From Thermopolyspora sp040678635 (GTDB lineage Bacteria; Actinomycetota; Actinomycetes; Streptosporangiales; Streptosporangiaceae), in the NCBI RefSeq assembly GCF_040678635.1, contig NZ_JBFATZ010000013.1:1-64000 (forward strand): a DNA stretch of 64,000 nucleotides. The letters run 5' to 3'. Under the pieces are notes generated by a model that saw nothing but the letters and a program-made list of their open reading frames with translations, had not been told where the DNA came from and searched no databases. Position numbers and translations under genes: made by a program. Below, in pieces: positions 24,812 through 33,311 of the stretch (positions are counted from its first letter, which is position 1; every line of letters starts with the position of its first letter).

Positions 24812-25927
24812 TCAGCCGGACGGGACGAGGTCGGCGATGGGGACGCGGCGGAAGGTGATCGTTTCGTAGGGGCCGAAGTCTCCGGTTTCGAAGAGCAGGC
24901 CGACGGTGGCGGCGTCAAGGGGGAGCAGGTCGGAGTAGGCGGCGGGCAGGCCGGAGACGGTGTGCACGGGCGTCCAGGTGACGCCGCCGTCGAGGCTGGC
25001 GCGGATCGTCATCAGCGCGCGGGCGGCGGGGTCGGCGGGGCCGGAGTACAGCAGGACCTCCGGATCGTCCCACTGCAGCACGCTGCCCTCCACCACGGGG
25101 CCGACCAGCCCGGCCTGCGGGCGGAACGGCGGTTTGATCGTCTCGCCGCCGTCGGCGGAGTAGGCGTCGGCGCGGGTGCCCGGCGCGGTGGAGTCGGTAC
25201 GCGTGTTGAAGTAGATCCGGCCGTCGGGCAGTTCGGCCGCGGTGGTCTCGTTGGCGTTGACGTAATCGTTCGGATTGTCGTCGACGTACCCGATGCGCCA
25301 CGTCTCGCCGCCGTCGTCGCTCAGCAGGCTGTGGCCGCCGTTGTATTTGCCCTCGGTGCCGTCGTCGCCGCCCTTCGGCGGGATCGAGTGGTTGCCGGGC
25401 ACCACGATGCGCCCCGCGTGCGGGCCGCGCCGCACCTGTACGGCATGGCCGGGCGCGGTGGCGTACCACCGCCATTCCGGCCGCTTGACCTGCGAGGTGA
25501 TCTCCCGGGGTTTCGACCAGGTGACCCCGTCGTCGTCGCTGAACTGCACGTACACGCGCCGCCCCGCCGACGCCGGCACCTGCCCCCGGCGGATCGCGGC
25601 CTCCGTCGCTGAGGCCGCGTTGTGCGTGGTGACCAGGACGATCTGCCCGTCCGACGTCACGACCGGCGCCGGGTTCCCCGCCGTACCGTCGCCGGAGGCC
25701 CGGGTCACCACCTGCGTTTTCTCCCAGGTGAGCCCCCCGTCGGTGGAGCGTTTGAGCACCACGTCGATGTGGCCGTGATCGCGGGCCGAGTCGTGCCGCC
25801 CCTCGGCGAAGGCGAGCACGGTGCCCGCTCGGGTCACGACTCCGGCGGGGATGCGGAAGGTGTGATAGCCGTCCTCTCCCGCGCGGTACGGCACTGTGGT
25901 GGGGTAGCGGCCGGCCCCGTTCGCCAT
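24812..25927 (-). CDS. exo-alpha-sialidase family protein (GH33-like, BNR repeats)
   Basis: A 371-residue six-bladed propeller. The arginine-triad motif FRIP (YHTFRIPAGV) is near residue 24. Four Asp-boxes follow: STDGGLTW, SDDDGVTW, SDDGGETW and SLDGGVTW. AEGRHDSARDHGHIDVV carries the acidic pocket residues, and NANETTAAELPDGRIYFNTR is near 240. Sialidases release terminal sialic acid; some relatives act on other sugars. There is no signal peptide from the ATG at 25927 (GAGGAGG 5 nt upstream), so it would be cytoplasmic, unlike most secreted actinomycete sialidases. Single gene. Confidence 0.85.
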   Translation of the reverse strand: MANGAGRYPTTVPYRAGEDGYHTFRIPAGVVTRAGTVLAFAEGRHDSARDHGHIDVVLKRSTDGGLTWEKTQVVTRASGDGTAGNPAPVVTSDGQIVLVTTHNAASATEAAIRRGQVPASAGRRVYVQFSDDDGVTWSKPREITSQVKRPEWRWYATAPGHAVQVRRGPHAGRIVVPGNHSIPPKGGDDGTEGKYNGGHSLLSDDGGETWRIGYVDDNPNDYVNANETTAAELPDGRIYFNTRTDSTAPGTRADAYSADGGETIKPPFRPQAGLVGPVVEGSVLQWDDPEVLLYSGPADPAARALMTIRASLDGGVTWTPVHTVSGLPAAYSDLLPLDAATVGLLFETGDFGPYETITFRRVPIADLVPSG

Positions 25928-26030
25928 CGGCTCCTCCTCGCGTGCGGTCCCCCCGATCTTGGCCAATCACCCCCACCCCTGCGGGTGACCACAGCGGAAC
26001 CATTCGGTGAACGCTCGGAAAGCCTTCGCC

Positions 26031-26060
26031 CTCATCCGGCCTCATCCGGCCTCATCCGGC
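26031..26060. repeat. three 10-bp tandem repeats
   Basis: CTCATCCGGC three times without change, between the sialidase gene's promoter side and a terminator. Non-coding. Confidence 0.9.
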
Positions 26061-26069
26061 GCGGACATC

Positions 26070-26109
26070 GTTCAGTCCGGCCCGCGAAACCCTCCGGGCC
26101 GGACTGAAC
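26070..26109. terminator. hairpin terminator of the SPW-repeat gene
   Basis: Perfect 14-bp stem GTTCAGTCCGGCCC / GGGCCGGACTGAAC with a 12-nt loop, 18 bp past the stop at 26128 on the minus strand. Confidence 0.85.
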
Positions 26110-26127
26110 GGGACATACAACCTCGCG

Positions 26128-26568
26128 CTATCTCCTCGGGCTCCGTACGGCCGCCAGCGCCGCCAGTCCCAGGAGGGTGATGAGGACGCCGACCACCACG
26201 TTGCTCCAGATCGAGCCCGTGGTGGACTGGTCGCCCCGGATCACCCAGGGCGCGATGATCGTCCAGATTCCCAGGACGGGCAGCACCCAGGCAAGCCCGT
26301 GCGTACGGCCGAAGGCCGAGTGGAAGCCGAGGGCGAGCGCCGCGACGACGAGACCAGTCACCAGGTTGTTGATGGTGATCCCCTGCCGGTCGGTGAATCC
26401 GACGATCCATGGCGAGAGCGCCAGATAGAGGCCGCTGAGCAGGGTCAGGCCCTCGGCCACCTGCATGGTTGGCTGCGATGCCGCGAGGTCGTACCGTTCC
26501 CGCATCTCGACGATGTCGGGATGCTGTCTCATCGACGTGCCGCCGGTAGGGCCACCGGAACGAGCCAT
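26128..26568 (-). CDS. SPW repeat membrane protein
   Basis: 146 residues with four hydrophobic segments and two copies of the SPW-type motif: LSPWIVGF near residue 50 and a relaxed IAPWVIRG near 105. The N-terminus is soluble (MARSGGPTGGTSMRQHPDIVEMRERYD). Small integral-membrane proteins of this family are common in actinobacteria and their function is unknown. ATG at 26568 has AAGGGGG 8-9 nt upstream. It is alone, between two strong hairpins. Confidence 0.75.
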   Translation of the reverse strand: MARSGGPTGGTSMRQHPDIVEMRERYDLAASQPTMQVAEGLTLLSGLYLALSPWIVGFTDRQGITINNLVTGLVVAALALGFHSAFGRTHGLAWVLPVLGIWTIIAPWVIRGDQSTTGSIWSNVVVGVLITLLGLAALAAVRSPRR

Positions 26569-26689
26569 CGATAACACCCCCTTGGTGATGTCGACGGGAA
26601 GGGTTTCTCCGCCTAGCTGCGTCCCTGCCCGCTGCCGACGCATCGACACCCATGCCGGTCGATCGCGGCGTGGAATCCACGGCACGGCA

Positions 26690-26742
26690 CGGCGGGGCAT
26701 GGGCAGGGCAAGGGGCAGGGCATGGGCATGGCAAGGGCAAGA
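26690..26742. repeat. GGGCATGGCA-type low-complexity tract
   Basis: Imperfect short repeats of GGGCA(T/A)G and GGCAAG upstream of the SPW-repeat gene, within the 268-bp spacer 26569-26836. That spacer otherwise holds only the hairpin at 26752. Confidence 0.7.
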
Positions 26743-26751
26743 CAGCGCAAC

Positions 26752-26792
26752 GGTACGGCTCGCGCCCCCTCCCGCCGGGCGCGAGCCGTACC
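26752..26792. terminator. hairpin terminator of the hemerythrin gene
   Basis: Perfect 14-bp stem GGTACGGCTCGCGC / GCGCGAGCCGTACC with a 13-nt loop, 45 bp past the stop at 26837. Confidence 0.85.
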
Positions 26793-26836
26793 GGGTCATG
26801 GGCGGCGTCGCGTCCGGCGAGCCGCCCGCGCGGGCG

Positions 26837-27421
26837 TCAGGCCTGCTTGCCCATGGCCTTGCGGATGACGTCGCGGATCCGGTCCATCATCGCGGCGGGC
26901 GTGCCCAGCAGGACGTTCTTGGTGGCCGATTCCACGCCCGGGTGCGGATGGGTCGGCGCCATCGCCTCGGCGGCCTTGACCCCGGCGGCCATCGAGCGCC
27001 GCTCGGCCTCGCTGGTCCGGGCGCGCAGCTGGAGGAACTCGTAGCGCTCCTCGGCCCGCGCGTGCTCCATCACGTCGAAGCGCAGCCGCTCCAGGTTGGC
27101 CATGAAGTTCGGGTCGTCGACGCCGGCCTGGTCCATGTGCTGGAGCAGCTCCTTGGCCTTGTTCTCCTCCTCCAGCCGGTCGTCCACCACCTCGACGCCG
27201 CCGGGCAGGACACGCCGGGCGTACGGGTGGACGATCTCCTCCTCGGCCGTCTCGTGGACGGCGAGCAGCCGTACCAGCCGCTGGAAGGCCTCGCGGCGCT
27301 CGTCCCCCGAGCTCCTCTCCACCTCGTCGAACATGTCCCTGATCAGGGCGTGCTGGCGCTGGAGGAGGTCGATGACGTCGTTCTCGCCCATCGTCTCCGG
27401 CATCGTCCGGGTGGTTCCCAT
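26837..27421 (-). CDS. hemerythrin HHE domain protein
   Basis: A 194-residue four-helix bundle that binds a di-iron centre. Ligand motifs read QRQHALIRDMFDEVE (His near residue 24), VHETAEEEIVHPYARR (H-x3-E-x4-H near 55), and further acidic/His residues in EENKAKELLQHMD and VMEHARAEERYEF (H-x3-E). The long C-terminus is Ala/Met-rich without a known domain. Such proteins handle O2, NO or oxidative stress, or store iron. ATG at 27421 with GAAGGGAG 8 nt upstream. Single gene. Confidence 0.85.
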   Translation of the reverse strand: MGTTRTMPETMGENDVIDLLQRQHALIRDMFDEVERSSGDERREAFQRLVRLLAVHETAEEEIVHPYARRVLPGGVEVVDDRLEEENKAKELLQHMDQAGVDDPNFMANLERLRFDVMEHARAEERYEFLQLRARTSEAERRSMAAGVKAAEAMAPTHPHPGVESATKNVLLGTPAAMMDRIRDVIRKAMGKQA

Positions 27422-27613
27422 GTGTGTTCTCCCTTCGAGCAGGAGATGAGTACCCCTGTCTCCGGGCTGAAACGTCCCGCGCGGATCCGCTCCCGCGTCC
27501 GAGCCGAAGACATCGCCGATCGCCGCATCCGGGCGGCTCCCGGTGGCAACGCGCCGTCACGCCCGTTCCGCGCCGGGCCGGCGCCTATGCCGGTACGGTC
27601 GCCGAGGTCGGCG

Positions 27614-27976
27614 TCAGCCGTTCATCTTGATCGCGAGGCTGACGAGCGCGAGCAGGAGGTCCAGGTCGGTGGTGGTCTCCACCCGCATCGTCACCCAGCC
27701 GGCGTCGGTGAGGGAGGCGAGCAAGCCCGAGTCGAGCAGGAAATGCGAAAGGCGCTCGATCACGGGCTGAGTGAGGTGGACCATGCAGAGGCCGTCGTCC
27801 ACCAGCCGCACGACCGGGGTGCCGTTCGCGGCGAACATCACCTCGTTCTCGCCGACGTACGCCAACGCCACGCCGGGCCATTCACGCAACTGCGCGATGG
27901 CTCGCTCGACGTAGAGCGCTCTAGGGTCCCGGGCCACGCTCAGGGATGCCGCCACACCCCCATGGTTAACGTCCAC
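27614..27976 (-). CDS. DUF5519 (luciferase-domain-like) protein
   Basis: 120 residues matching the pattern of the small 'luciferase family' DUF5519: an N-terminal helix with VERAIAQLREWPGVALAYVG, the strand MFAANGTPVVRLVDDG, VHLTQPVIERLSHFLLDSG, and GWVTMRVETTTDLDLLLALVSLAIK at the end (each within residues 22-118). The function is unknown; these are typically stand-alone small proteins. The start is uncertain (GTG at 27976 or a GTG eight codons on); neither has a strong ribosome site. It lies on the same strand as the kinase gene, 70 bp downstream of it. Confidence 0.65.
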   Translation of the reverse strand: MDVNHGGVAASLSVARDPRALYVERAIAQLREWPGVALAYVGENEVMFAANGTPVVRLVDDGLCMVHLTQPVIERLSHFLLDSGLLASLTDAGWVTMRVETTTDLDLLLALVSLAIKMNG

Positions 27977-28046
27977 CCACGGTTCTGACGACTACCGTTC
28001 TCCAACCGTTATCCGGTCAAAACGCTCCCGCGACCCCCGCCACACG

Positions 28047-30125
28047 TCATGAGCGCGATGAGGACGGCGAAGGCGGCACGGTCGCCAGGCTCCACACCCG
28101 CACGGTCTCGTCCCGGCTGCCGGTGACGGCGACCGGCGTTCCGTCCAGTTCGCCGGTCGCGACCGCCCACACGTGGTCGCCGTGACCGGACAGCGGCGGG
28201 CCGAGCCGCTCGCCGGTACGCAGGTCCCACACCCGGACGGCGGCGCCCTCGCCGCCGCTGACCGCGATCGGCACGCCGCCGTCGTCGCCGACCGCCACCG
28301 ACCACACCGGGCCGGGGTGCCCGCGGAGCGGTTCGCCGCGTTGCCGCCCCGTGGCCAGGTCCCACACCCGGACCGTGCGGTCCTCGCCGCCGGTGACCGC
28401 GACGGCCCTGCCGTCGATCCGGCCGAGCGCGACCGAACGCACCCAGCCGTCATGGCCGGTGAGCGGGTCACCGATCTGCCTGCGGGTGCGCAGGTCCCAC
28501 ACCCGCGCGGTCCCGTCGTCGCCGGTGGTCACGGCGACCGGGACGCCGTTCAGTTCGCCGACGGCCACCGCCCACACGCGGCCCCGGTGTCCGGTGAAGG
28601 GGTCCCCGATCTGCCTGCGGGTGCGCAGGTCCCACACGCGCGCGGTGCCGTCGGCGCCGGCGGTGACGGCGATCGGCGTACCGTCGAGCCGGCCGAGCGC
28701 GACGCCTTTGACGTCCGCGTCGTGCCCGGTGAGGGGGGCGCCGTCCTGTTCACCCGTACGGGGGTTCCAGACGCGGAGGCTGTCGTCGTCGCTCACGGTC
28801 ACGACGACCGGTTCCCCGTCGACCTCGCCGAAGGCCACCGACCGCACCCACGCCGTGTGTCCGGTGAGCGGGCGCCCGAGCTGCCGTCCCGCCCGGAGGT
28901 CCCACACGCGGGCGGTCTCGTCGTCGGAGCCGGTGACCGCGATGGGCGTGCCGTCGAGCCGGCCGAGCGCCACGGAACGCACGTCGTTGCCGTGCTCGGT
29001 GAGCGGCGGGTACACGAGGGAGCCGAACGGAACCGGGTCCGGCGTGCCGCTGGACCTGACGAAGGTGCCCACCCCCGGCCCCGCGGGCTCGTTCCGCGGC
29101 CACAGGGGGACGGCCAGCGCCACCGCCGCGACCAGGGCCACCCCGATCGCGGCGACCGCGCGCCCCGCGATCCTGCGGCGTACGGGGGAAGCCAGCGGAG
29201 CCGTCTCGTCCCGCGACGCGGGTGATCCGTGCTCTTCCGGCGGCACGGGTCCCGGCGGCACGGGGGCGGGGTGCGGCTGGGCCGGCAGGTGGACGGGTGG
29301 GAGGGCGACCGGCGGGAGGTGGACGGCGTCGCCGGTGAGGGTGACGAGGAGTTCGGCGGCGGTGGGGCGGACGGCCGGGTCCTTGGCCAGGCAGGCGGAC
29401 ACCACGGCGAGGATCTCGGCGGGGACGCCGGTGAGGTCGGGCTCCCGGTGCACGATGGCGTGCAGCAGGGCCGGGACGGTCTCGGCGCGGAAGGCGCGGT
29501 GGCCGGTGGCGGCGAAGATCATCGTGCCCGCCCAGGCGAAGACGTCGGCGGGCTGGCCGCCGACGCCGGTGAACTGCTCCGGGGCCATGTACGCGGGCGT
29601 GCCGACCCGGCCGGTCAGGGTGCCGCTGTGATCGAGCGAGCGGGACAGGCCGAAGTCGATCACCACGGGTCCTTCGGGCCCGAGGATCACGTTGCTCGGC
29701 TTGAAGTCGCGGTGCACCACACCGGCGCGGTGGATCGCGGCGAGGGCGCTCGCCGTCGCCACCGCCAGGCGCTCCAGCGCCCCGCCGGTGCGCGGGCCCT
29801 GCTGCCGCACGACGCGGTCGAGCGACACGCCGGGCACGTACTCGCTGACGATGTAGGGCCGCTCGCCGTACATGCCCACGTCCAGCACCCGCGCCGTACA
29901 GAACGGGGCCACCCGGCGCACCACCTCGGACTCGCGCAGGAAGCGGCGGCGGGCGTCCGCGTCGCCGGTCAACTGGGCGTGCAGCACCTTGACGGCGACG
30001 TCACGGCCGTCGGGCGCCCGGGCGAGATAGACCATTCCCTGGCCGCCCTCGCCCAGCACCCTGATCAGCCGGTAGTCACCTATCCGCGCCGACTCACCCG
30101 GGTCAGGCAGGTGAGAACTCGACAA
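28047..30125 (-). CDS. membrane Ser/Thr protein kinase with WD40 propeller
   Basis: About 692 residues. The Hanks-type kinase domain has the glycine loop GEGGQGMVY, AVKVL (ATP lysine), catalytic HRDFKPSN, DFGLS and APEQFTG, residues about 15-270. A Pro-rich juxtamembrane stretch follows, then one TM (AVAAIGVALVAAVALAVPLW near 335), then seven WD40 repeats, each ending in RVWDLR or a variant, which form one complete propeller outside the membrane. The catalytic loop has HRDF rather than HRDL. A TTG at 30125 (GAAGGGG upstream) fits the family; an ATG at 30182 is the alternative. Two adjacent blades are nearly identical in DNA, a sign of recent duplication. Likely a sensor kinase; ligand unknown. 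Confidence 0.85.
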   Translation of the reverse strand: MSSSHLPDPGESARIGDYRLIRVLGEGGQGMVYLARAPDGRDVAVKVLHAQLTGDADARRRFLRESEVVRRVAPFCTARVLDVGMYGERPYIVSEYVPGVSLDRVVRQQGPRTGGALERLAVATASALAAIHRAGVVHRDFKPSNVILGPEGPVVIDFGLSRSLDHSGTLTGRVGTPAYMAPEQFTGVGGQPADVFAWAGTMIFAATGHRAFRAETVPALLHAIVHREPDLTGVPAEILAVVSACLAKDPAVRPTAAELLVTLTGDAVHLPPVALPPVHLPAQPHPAPVPPGPVPPEEHGSPASRDETAPLASPVRRRIAGRAVAAIGVALVAAVALAVPLWPRNEPAGPGVGTFVRSSGTPDPVPFGSLVYPPLTEHGNDVRSVALGRLDGTPIAVTGSDDETARVWDLRAGRQLGRPLTGHTAWVRSVAFGEVDGEPVVVTVSDDDSLRVWNPRTGEQDGAPLTGHDADVKGVALGRLDGTPIAVTAGADGTARVWDLRTRRQIGDPFTGHRGRVWAVAVGELNGVPVAVTTGDDGTARVWDLRTRRQIGDPLTGHDGWVRSVALGRIDGRAVAVTGGEDRTVRVWDLATGRQRGEPLRGHPGPVWSVAVGDDGGVPIAVSGGEGAAVRVWDLRTGERLGPPLSGHGDHVWAVATGELDGTPVAVTGSRDETVRVWSLATVPPSPSSSRS

Positions 30126-30273
30126 CGCTCGCCCCTTCGCCCTGGGCCGAAGCCGCGCGGGGCGCTTCCCCAGGCACGGCCCCATCCGACGGTAACCGCC
30201 TGTTCCGCCGGACCCACGGGAGCGCACGCACTGTTCACGCAGACTTCACTCCCGCGACCGGCCCCACGGGCGG

Positions 30274-31227
30274 TCAGGCCGCGCCCGCCCCGGCGCACTC
30301 GAGGCCCGCTTCCTGCAGAATCCGGCGGATGTGCGCCAGGGCCGAGGGGTCGTCCACGGGCAGCTTCGGCTTGCGCGGGAAGCCGCCGCGCTCGCCGAGG
30401 GCGTTCATGGCCGCCTTCAGGGTGGCCTGCATGCCGCCGAAGGCCCAGTTGTAGCCGTCGTGGCGGTCCCCGGCGAGGCCGTCCATGAGCTTCTCGAAAC
30501 GGCGCGCGATCGCGTGCGCGCGGTCGAGGTCGCCCTTCCAGACCGCTTCGAAGAAGCCGGGCATGTCGGCGCCGAGCAGCATGCCGCTGCCGAAGTGGCC
30601 GTCGCCGCCGAAGCCGCTGGTGATCAGGGCGACGCCGACGCGGTTGAGCATGTTGCCGAAGACGCGCAGGGTGCCGCCGACGGCCTCGATGGTCTGGATG
30701 AACTCCCACATGCTCGGCACGCTCTGCTTGACCGCGACCACCGTGGGGATCTCGGCGAGGCGGACGATCTCCGCCAGGTCGATGTGGTGCCCGTTGTCCT
30801 GCGGGAAGTTGTACAGCCACGCGGGAAGGTCCGCCGCGCCGAACACCTCCCGGTAGTAGCTCTCCAGTTCCCGGAAGGTGGGGCGGGCCAGCGGCGGCGG
30901 GGCGGCCATCACCGAGGTCGCGCCGATGCGGGCGGCGTGCTCGGCGAGGGCGGCGGCGTCGTCGACGCGCGAGCAGGTGACGCCGACCACGGTGGGGACG
31001 CGCCCGGCGACGGTCTGCACGGCGATCTCGGCCACCCTGCGGCGCTCGTCGAGGGTCTGGCTGAACCACTCGCCCGTGCTGCCGTTCACGCAGACGCCGT
31101 GCACCCCCTGCTCGACCGCGCGGTCGATGACGGCCCGCAGCGCGTCCTCGTCCAGCTCGCCCGCGGCGGTGAAGGGCGTGATCGCGGCTGTCCAGTAGCC
31201 CGCCCACGCGACGTCGTTCCTGTCCAT
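30274..31227 (-). CDS. dihydrodipicolinate synthase family aldolase
   Basis: A 317-residue class I aldolase of the DapA/NanA/KDG-aldolase family, which forms or cleaves C-C bonds with pyruvate through a Schiff base. Seen: GYWTAAITPFTAAGELDEDAL at the start, CVNGSTGEWFSQT near residue 48 (GTTGE-type motif), the general-base Tyr in WLYNFPQ near 137 and the Schiff-base Lys in VVAVKQSVPS near 167. It is more divergent than true DapA, so a catabolic aldolase or hydratase-aldolase is likely. Start ATG at 31227 directly follows the amidohydrolase stop, with AAGGAGG in that gene's end. Last gene of the Liv block. Confidence 0.85.
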   Translation of the reverse strand: MDRNDVAWAGYWTAAITPFTAAGELDEDALRAVIDRAVEQGVHGVCVNGSTGEWFSQTLDERRRVAEIAVQTVAGRVPTVVGVTCSRVDDAAALAEHAARIGATSVMAAPPPLARPTFRELESYYREVFGAADLPAWLYNFPQDNGHHIDLAEIVRLAEIPTVVAVKQSVPSMWEFIQTIEAVGGTLRVFGNMLNRVGVALITSGFGGDGHFGSGMLLGADMPGFFEAVWKGDLDRAHAIARRFEKLMDGLAGDRHDGYNWAFGGMQATLKAAMNALGERGGFPRKPKLPVDDPSALAHIRRILQEAGLECAGAGAA

Positions 31228-32493
31228 CTAGGCAGTCCTCCTTGTGAGTACGCCCACGCCGGGGCCCTCCGGGCGTCGGTCGACGGTGATGCGGCCGGAC
31301 TGCAGGACCGCGTGTACGGCCCGCTCGTCCTGGAGCACGCCGAGGTCCTCGGCGGGCGAGCCGTCCACGACGAGCAGGTCGGCCACGTACCCCTCCCGGA
31401 CCTGGCCGAGGTCGTCGCCGCGGCCGATGAGCCGGGCGTTGACGGCCGTGGCGGCGCGGATGGCGGCGAGCGGCCCCATCACCCGCGCCTGGAGCTCCAG
31501 GGCCAGGGCGCGGTGCGGCTGGTGCCGTCCGAGCACGTCGGAGCCGCAGCCGATGCGGACCCCGGCGTCCATCGCGATGCGCAGCGACGTGTACGCCGAG
31601 GCGAGCACCGTGTCGATCTGCCCGACCTGGACGGGGGTCATGCCCATGTCGAGGCCGTCGCGGGACAGCAGCTCGAACGTGGCGATCGTCGGCACCAGGA
31701 AGGTCCCCCGGGCGGCCATCAGCGCCGCGGACTCCTCGTCGAGCAGGTTTCCGTGCTCGATCGACCGCACTCCCGCCTCGACGGCGTTGGCGATCGCGTC
31801 CGGGTTGTACGCGTGGGCGAGCACGTGCCGGCCTCGCGCCCGCGCCTCGTACACGATCGCGGCGAGCTCCTCGCGGGTGAACTGGGTGTCGGTCACGTCG
31901 TCGCCGTGCGAGGCGCAGCCGCCGCTCGCCATCACCTTGATCTGGTCGGCCCCGGCGCGCAGCACCTCCCGCGCCGCCCAGCGGACCCGGTCGACGCCGT
32001 CGGCGACGACGCCCGTCCACACCAGCCCGTCGAACATCACGGCCGGCTCCCGCACGTGCCCCCGGCGCAGGTCCGAGTGCCCGCCGGTCTGGCTGAGCGG
32101 ACCGTTGGAGACCAGCAGCCGGGGCCCCGGCGCCAGGCCGTCCTCGATCGCGATCCGGAAACCGGCGTCGGTGTATCCGGCGTCGCGGATGGTCGTGTAG
32201 CCGTGCCCGAGGGTGGACTCGATCTGCCGGAACACGGCCGCCGCGAACCGGGCCCGCGGGCCGTCCAGCAGCCGGTCGAGGTAGTCTACGGCGGCCATGT
32301 GGCCGTGGGCGTCGATCAAACCGGGCATGACGGTGCGGCCGGCGCAGTCGATGACGTGCGCGTCGCCGGGCACGACGGCTCCGGTACCGACCCCGGTGAT
32401 GACCCCGTCGGCGACGCGGATCCACGAGCCGGGGACGGGATCCCGCCCCGTCCCGTCGATCACGGTGGCGTCGATCAGGTAGGTGACGTTCAT
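31228..32493 (-). CDS. metal-dependent amidohydrolase
   Basis: A 421-residue amidohydrolase-superfamily enzyme of the imidazolonepropionase/prolidase-like branch. Seen: a beta-sandwich N-terminus, VMPGLIDAHGHM (HxH metal ligands) near residue 58, the IKVMASGG strand (Lys, usually carboxylated) near 190, HAYNPDAI near 225, IEHGNLLDEESA near 242, GCGSDVLGRH (Asp ligand) near 315, and the C-terminal GYVADLLVVDG. It hydrolyses a C-N bond in a cyclic or linear amide taken up by the linked importer (inference). ATG at 32493 overlaps the LivF stop (ATGA). The adjacent aldolase may take the product. Confidence 0.86.
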   Translation of the reverse strand: MNVTYLIDATVIDGTGRDPVPGSWIRVADGVITGVGTGAVVPGDAHVIDCAGRTVMPGLIDAHGHMAAVDYLDRLLDGPRARFAAAVFRQIESTLGHGYTTIRDAGYTDAGFRIAIEDGLAPGPRLLVSNGPLSQTGGHSDLRRGHVREPAVMFDGLVWTGVVADGVDRVRWAAREVLRAGADQIKVMASGGCASHGDDVTDTQFTREELAAIVYEARARGRHVLAHAYNPDAIANAVEAGVRSIEHGNLLDEESAALMAARGTFLVPTIATFELLSRDGLDMGMTPVQVGQIDTVLASAYTSLRIAMDAGVRIGCGSDVLGRHQPHRALALELQARVMGPLAAIRAATAVNARLIGRGDDLGQVREGYVADLLVVDGSPAEDLGVLQDERAVHAVLQSGRITVDRRPEGPGVGVLTRRTA

Positions 32494-33311
32494 GATTCTC
32501 CAGCCGAACCGGGACGCGTGGCCGCAGCGGATGCCCGCCGCGCGTCGCCTTCGGCCGGGCCCCCTTCGAGATATTCCGATGGTCCGTGGTCGTGGGGCAG
32601 GTCGCCGCCCAGGTAGAGCGCGCCCAGCCGGGGGTCGTCGAGCAGCCGCGAGGCGGGGCCTTCGAGCGCGACCCGCCCGGCCTCCAGGACGTAGCAGCGG
32701 TCGGAGACGGCGAGGGCGAGCCGGGCGTTCTGCTCGACGACGAGCACGCCGATGCCGCCCTCCTTCAGCCTCGCGACGATCTCGAACACCTGGTTCGCCG
32801 CCAGCGGCGACAGCGCCGCCGACGGCTCGTCGAGCAGCAGTACGGCCGGGCGGCGCACCAGGGCCATCGCGAGCGCGAGCAACTGGCGTTCGCCACCGGA
32901 CAGCAGCGCGGCCGACCGGCCGGACATCTCGGCGAGCTGCGGGAAGTCGCCGAGCAGTTCGCCGACGCGCCGCTCGGCCGTCGCCCGCGACCACTGCCGG
33001 GGCGTCATGACCAGGAGGTTCTCCCGTACGGACAGGCTCGGGAAGGTGTTGCGCACCTGGGGGACGTAGCCGAGCGCGGCCCGGCCGCCGTCCGGGGCGC
33101 CGCCGGAGGGCACGGGGACGCCGCCGAGCCGTACCTCGCCGCCGGTCCAGGGCAGCAGGCCCATGACGACCTTGAGGCAGGTCGACTTCCCGGCGCCGTT
33201 CGGGCCGATGAGGCAGACCATCTCGCCGTCGGCGACCGACAGCGACACGCCGTCGAGCACGCGGGCGTCGCCGTAGCCGGCGACGACGCCGGCCATCTCC
33301 AGCGCGGTCAC
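32490..33311 (-). CDS. livF: branched-chain-type ABC importer ATPase (LivF-like)
   Basis: A 273-residue ATPase. Walker A GPNGAGKST is near residue 37, the Q-loop region YVPQVRNTFPSLSVRENL follows, the signature LLSGGERQ is near 137, Walker B is LLLDEPSAALSP and the H-loop position falls in VVEQNARLAL. The C-terminal 35 residues (Gly/Ala/Arg-rich after LYLGGDLPHDHG) are longer than usual. It overlaps LivG by 4 bp. With LivG it drives uptake by the HAAT-family importer, whose substrates can be amino acids, amides or aromatic acids. Confidence 0.88.
   Translation of the reverse strand: MTALEMAGVVAGYGDARVLDGVSLSVADGEMVCLIGPNGAGKSTCLKVVMGLLPWTGGEVRLGGVPVPSGGAPDGGRAALGYVPQVRNTFPSLSVRENLLVMTPRQWSRATAERRVGELLGDFPQLAEMSGRSAALLSGGERQLLALAMALVRRPAVLLLDEPSAALSPLAANQVFEIVARLKEGGIGVLVVEQNARLALAVSDRCYVLEAGRVALEGPASRLLDDPRLGALYLGGDLPHDHGPSEYLEGGPAEGDARRASAAATRPGSAGES

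Noticed and set aside
24812..31227. Sialic-acid utilisation locus (sialidase plus a NanA-like aldolase)
   Set aside because: The aldolase belongs to the Liv-amidohydrolase block 5 kb away, and no nanE, nanK or sialic-acid transporter is present.
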